Below are positions 4,486-6,189 of a stretch of DNA of 6,189 nucleotides, piece after piece (position 1 is the stretch's first letter; each line of letters opens with the position of its first letter). Origin of the DNA: Leucobacter sp. (GTDB taxonomy: Bacteria; Actinomycetota; Actinomycetes; Actinomycetales; Microbacteriaceae); assembly GCA_017990305.1 (NCBI GenBank), contig JAGNOB010000127.1:1-6189 (forward strand). Direction: 5' to 3'. The position numbers and the translations under genes were made by a program. Below the pieces are notes generated by a model. The model was not told the DNA's origin. It saw only the letters and a program-made list of their open reading frames with translations, and made no database searches.

Positions 4486-6189
4486 TCAACTGCCTTCGAC
4501 AGCCTTCGAGAGCTTCGACGGCCACCAGATTTTCCGGCCGATGTCGTAGCTCAGAGCCGGTACGAGCAGCGAGCGCACGATGAACGTGTCGATCAAGACG
4601 CCGAACGCGACAATGAACGCGATCTGCACGAGGAACAGGATCGGGATCACTGCGAGGGCCGCGAACGTCGCCGCGAGCACGAGGCCGGCTGAGGTGATCA
4701 CGCCGCCGGTGATCGTCAGGCCGCGGAGAATTCCCTCGCGGGTGCCGTGCTTCACGGATTCCTCGCGCACCCGGGTCATGAGGAAGATGTTGTAGTCGAT
4801 GCCGAGGGCGACGAGGAAGATGAAGCCGAACAGCGGGACCGCAGGGTCCGCGCCGGGGAATTCGAAGATGCCGTTGAACACGAGCGCGGAGACTCCGAGG
4901 GCAGTGCCGAACGAGAGTACTGTCGTGAGCACAAGCAGGATCGGCGCAACCACGCTGCGCAGCAGCAGCATGAGGATGACGAGGATCACCGCGAGCACGA
5001 CGGGGATGATGAGGTTGCGGTCGTGAATCGATGCGGTGTTCGTGTCGATCGCTGTCGCGGTCACCCCGCCGACGAGTGCTCCTGGCACGGCGTCGGAGAG
5101 TTCCGCGCGCAGGGTGCGCACGGTGTCTGCTGCTGCGTCGGAGTCCGCCGCAGCGGTGAGTGTCGCCTGCAGCATGACCTCGCCGTCGACCACGGTTGGC
5201 TCGGGCGCAGGGGTGCCCGGGGGGCCGAACGCGGAGATGCCGCCGGAGGTGACAGGAGCGGATCCGCTGGGTGAGTCCTGCGACATGACTGAGACGCCGT
5301 CGATGCCGGCGTGGCCGAGCAACACGTCGGCGGCGGTCTGCAGTTCGCTCTCGGGAACCACAATCTGCGCGGGGCTGCCCGATCCGCCAGGGAAGTGCTC
5401 GCCGAGCGCGGCCTGGCCATCGCGCGCCTCGGAGGAGCCGATGACGAGATCGGACTGGGGCACGCCGACGGCGTTGAGCTGCGTGACGCCGAGCGCACCG
5501 ACGGCGAGCACGATCGCCGTCGTCACCCAGATCGCGCGCGGCCTGCGACGGATGAGCGCGGCGAACTTACTCCAGATCCCGCCCTGGGGCATGCCGTGTT
5601 CTGCCTCGACGACGTCGGGCTCATACTTCGGTCGGCGCGGCCAGAAGGCGGCGCGGCCGAAGGCGAAGAGCAGGGCTGGGAGCAGTGTGAGTGCTGCGAG
5701 CATTGCGAACACGATGCCGATCGCGGCGACTGGGCCGAGCGTGCTGTTTGACTTGAGGTCGCTGAGGAGTAAGCAGAGAAGGCCAGCGATGACGGTGCCG
5801 CCGGAGGCGACAATCGGCTCGAACGAGCCGCGCACGGCCCGCATCGTCGCCCGCCACTTGTCGGTGGTGACGCGGAGCTCTTCGCGGAAGCGTGACACGT
5901 AGAGCAGTGAGTAGTCGGTTGCGGCGCCGATGACGAGGATGAACAGGATGCCTTGGGTCTGCCCGCTGAGCAGGATGACGCCGGCCTTCGCCAGCCACCA
6001 CACCGTGAGTAGCGCAACGCAGAGCGCGAACATGCTCGTCGAGAGCACGGCGACTGGGAGCAGGAGTGAGCGGTAGACGATGATGAGGATGATGAACACC
6101 GCGATGAGGGCGACGCCTAGGAGCAGCCCGTCGATGCCTGAGAATGCCGCTGAGAGGTCAGAGCTAAACCCCGCCGGGCCCGTGACGTA
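4486..6189 (-). CDS. MMPL-family (RND superfamily) transporter, partial: N-terminus beyond the right edge
   Basis: 567 codons are visible, open to the window edge. The first residues read YVTGPAGFSSDLSAAFSGID, the end of the first external loop, so roughly the first 150-200 residues of a protein of about 700-750 are missing. MMPL repeat 1 spans about residues 18-180 and includes helix 4 with GAATDYSLLYVSRFREEL (Asp92-Tyr93). A cytoplasmic linker (about 180-215) is followed by a helix, the second external loop (about 238-385, Gly/Pro/Ala-rich) and MMPL repeat 2 with LVALGIDYNIFLMTRVREE (Asp465-Tyr466). These two Asp-Tyr pairs are the proton-relay residues of MmpL3-type pumps, and both are kept, so the pump is likely active. 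Family members export lipids, siderophores or drugs. The substrate here is unknown, and the C-terminus is short with no MmpL3-like tail. The GNAT gene follows 19 bp downstream. Confidence 0.93.
   Translation of the reverse strand, partial: YVTGPAGFSSDLSAAFSGIDGLLLGVALIAVFIILIIVYRSLLLPVAVLSTSMFALCVALLTVWWLAKAGVILLSGQTQGILFILVIGAATDYSLLYVSRFREELRVTTDKWRATMRAVRGSFEPIVASGGTVIAGLLCLLLSDLKSNSTLGPVAAIGIVFAMLAALTLLPALLFAFGRAAFWPRRPKYEPDVVEAEHGMPQGGIWSKFAALIRRRPRAIWVTTAIVLAVGALGVTQLNAVGVPQSDLVIGSSEARDGQAALGEHFPGGSGSPAQIVVPESELQTAADVLLGHAGIDGVSVMSQDSPSGSAPVTSGGISAFGPPGTPAPEPTVVDGEVMLQATLTAAADSDAAADTVRTLRAELSDAVPGALVGGVTATAIDTNTASIHDRNLIIPVVLAVILVILMLLLRSVVAPILLVLTTVLSFGTALGVSALVFNGIFEFPGADPAVPLFGFIFLVALGIDYNIFLMTRVREESVKHGTREGILRGLTITGGVITSAGLVLAATFAALAVIPILFLVQIAFIVAFGVLIDTFIVRSLLVPALSYDIGRKIWWPSKLSKAVEGS

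Noticed and set aside
5036..5902. 288-residue plus-strand frame opposite the MMPL gene
   Set aside because: It is a Ser/Thr/Ala/Pro-rich shadow of the external loop and first MMPL repeat; the minus strand carries the conserved transporter motifs.
6097..6099. GTG at 6099 as the start of the MMPL gene
   Set aside because: The frame stays open and homologous upstream to the window edge (VTGPAGFSSDLSAAFSGID), and a start here would fall inside a membrane helix. It is an internal Val codon.
1..6189. tRNA, rRNA, CRISPR, insertion sequence, att site or phage content
   Set aside because: No clover-leaf-like segment, spaced direct-repeat array, transposase motif or long terminal inverted repeat was seen on reading both strands. 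All space is taken by ordinary genes and short gaps.

Overview
The window reads as an ordinary chromosomal stretch of a high-GC actinobacterium. The clues are strong G/C third-position bias, long antisense shadow ORFs, hairpins without U-tracts and candidate leaderless starts. Protein style suggests Microbacteriaceae (something like Leucobacter or Microbacterium), but that is an impression and no search supports it. Nearly every base is coding. The only sizeable gap is 140 bp, between the regulator and the MFS gene.

Left block (1-2533): a divergent pair made of a MocR-type regulator (GntR winged helix fused to a PLP aminotransferase-like domain, + strand) and an EamA/DMT permease (- strand). 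The permease gene overlaps the start of a DHDPS/N-acetylneuraminate-lyase-family aldolase by an ATGA junction, and the aldolase gene runs off the left edge. The two divergent start codons share one CATG, so there is no intergenic spacer. Each side has a -10-like hexamer at the same distance from its ATG, as expected for two back-to-back leaderless transcripts. A perfect 12-bp palindrome lies inside permease codons 5-8 and touches the regulator's -10. The simplest model is a PLP- or amino-acid-responsive MocR protein that controls uptake or efflux of a small molecule by the permease, and its metabolism by the aldolase, as well as its own expression.

Middle block (2534-3923): an intergenic region with two short tandem repeats and a probable promoter leads into a 12-TM MFS (DHA1-like) transporter on the + strand. 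A GC-rich hairpin closes it, shared with the convergent gene.

Right block (3924-6189): an MMPL/RND-superfamily transporter, cut at its N-terminus by the right edge, followed 19 bp downstream on the - strand by a RimJ/RimL-like GNAT acetyltransferase. These two probably form one transcription unit.

I found no RNA genes, CRISPR arrays, insertion sequences, att sites or phage genes. Nothing here amounts to a clearly new biological system. The most notable feature is the zero-gap, mirror-image promoter architecture of the MocR/EamA pair.
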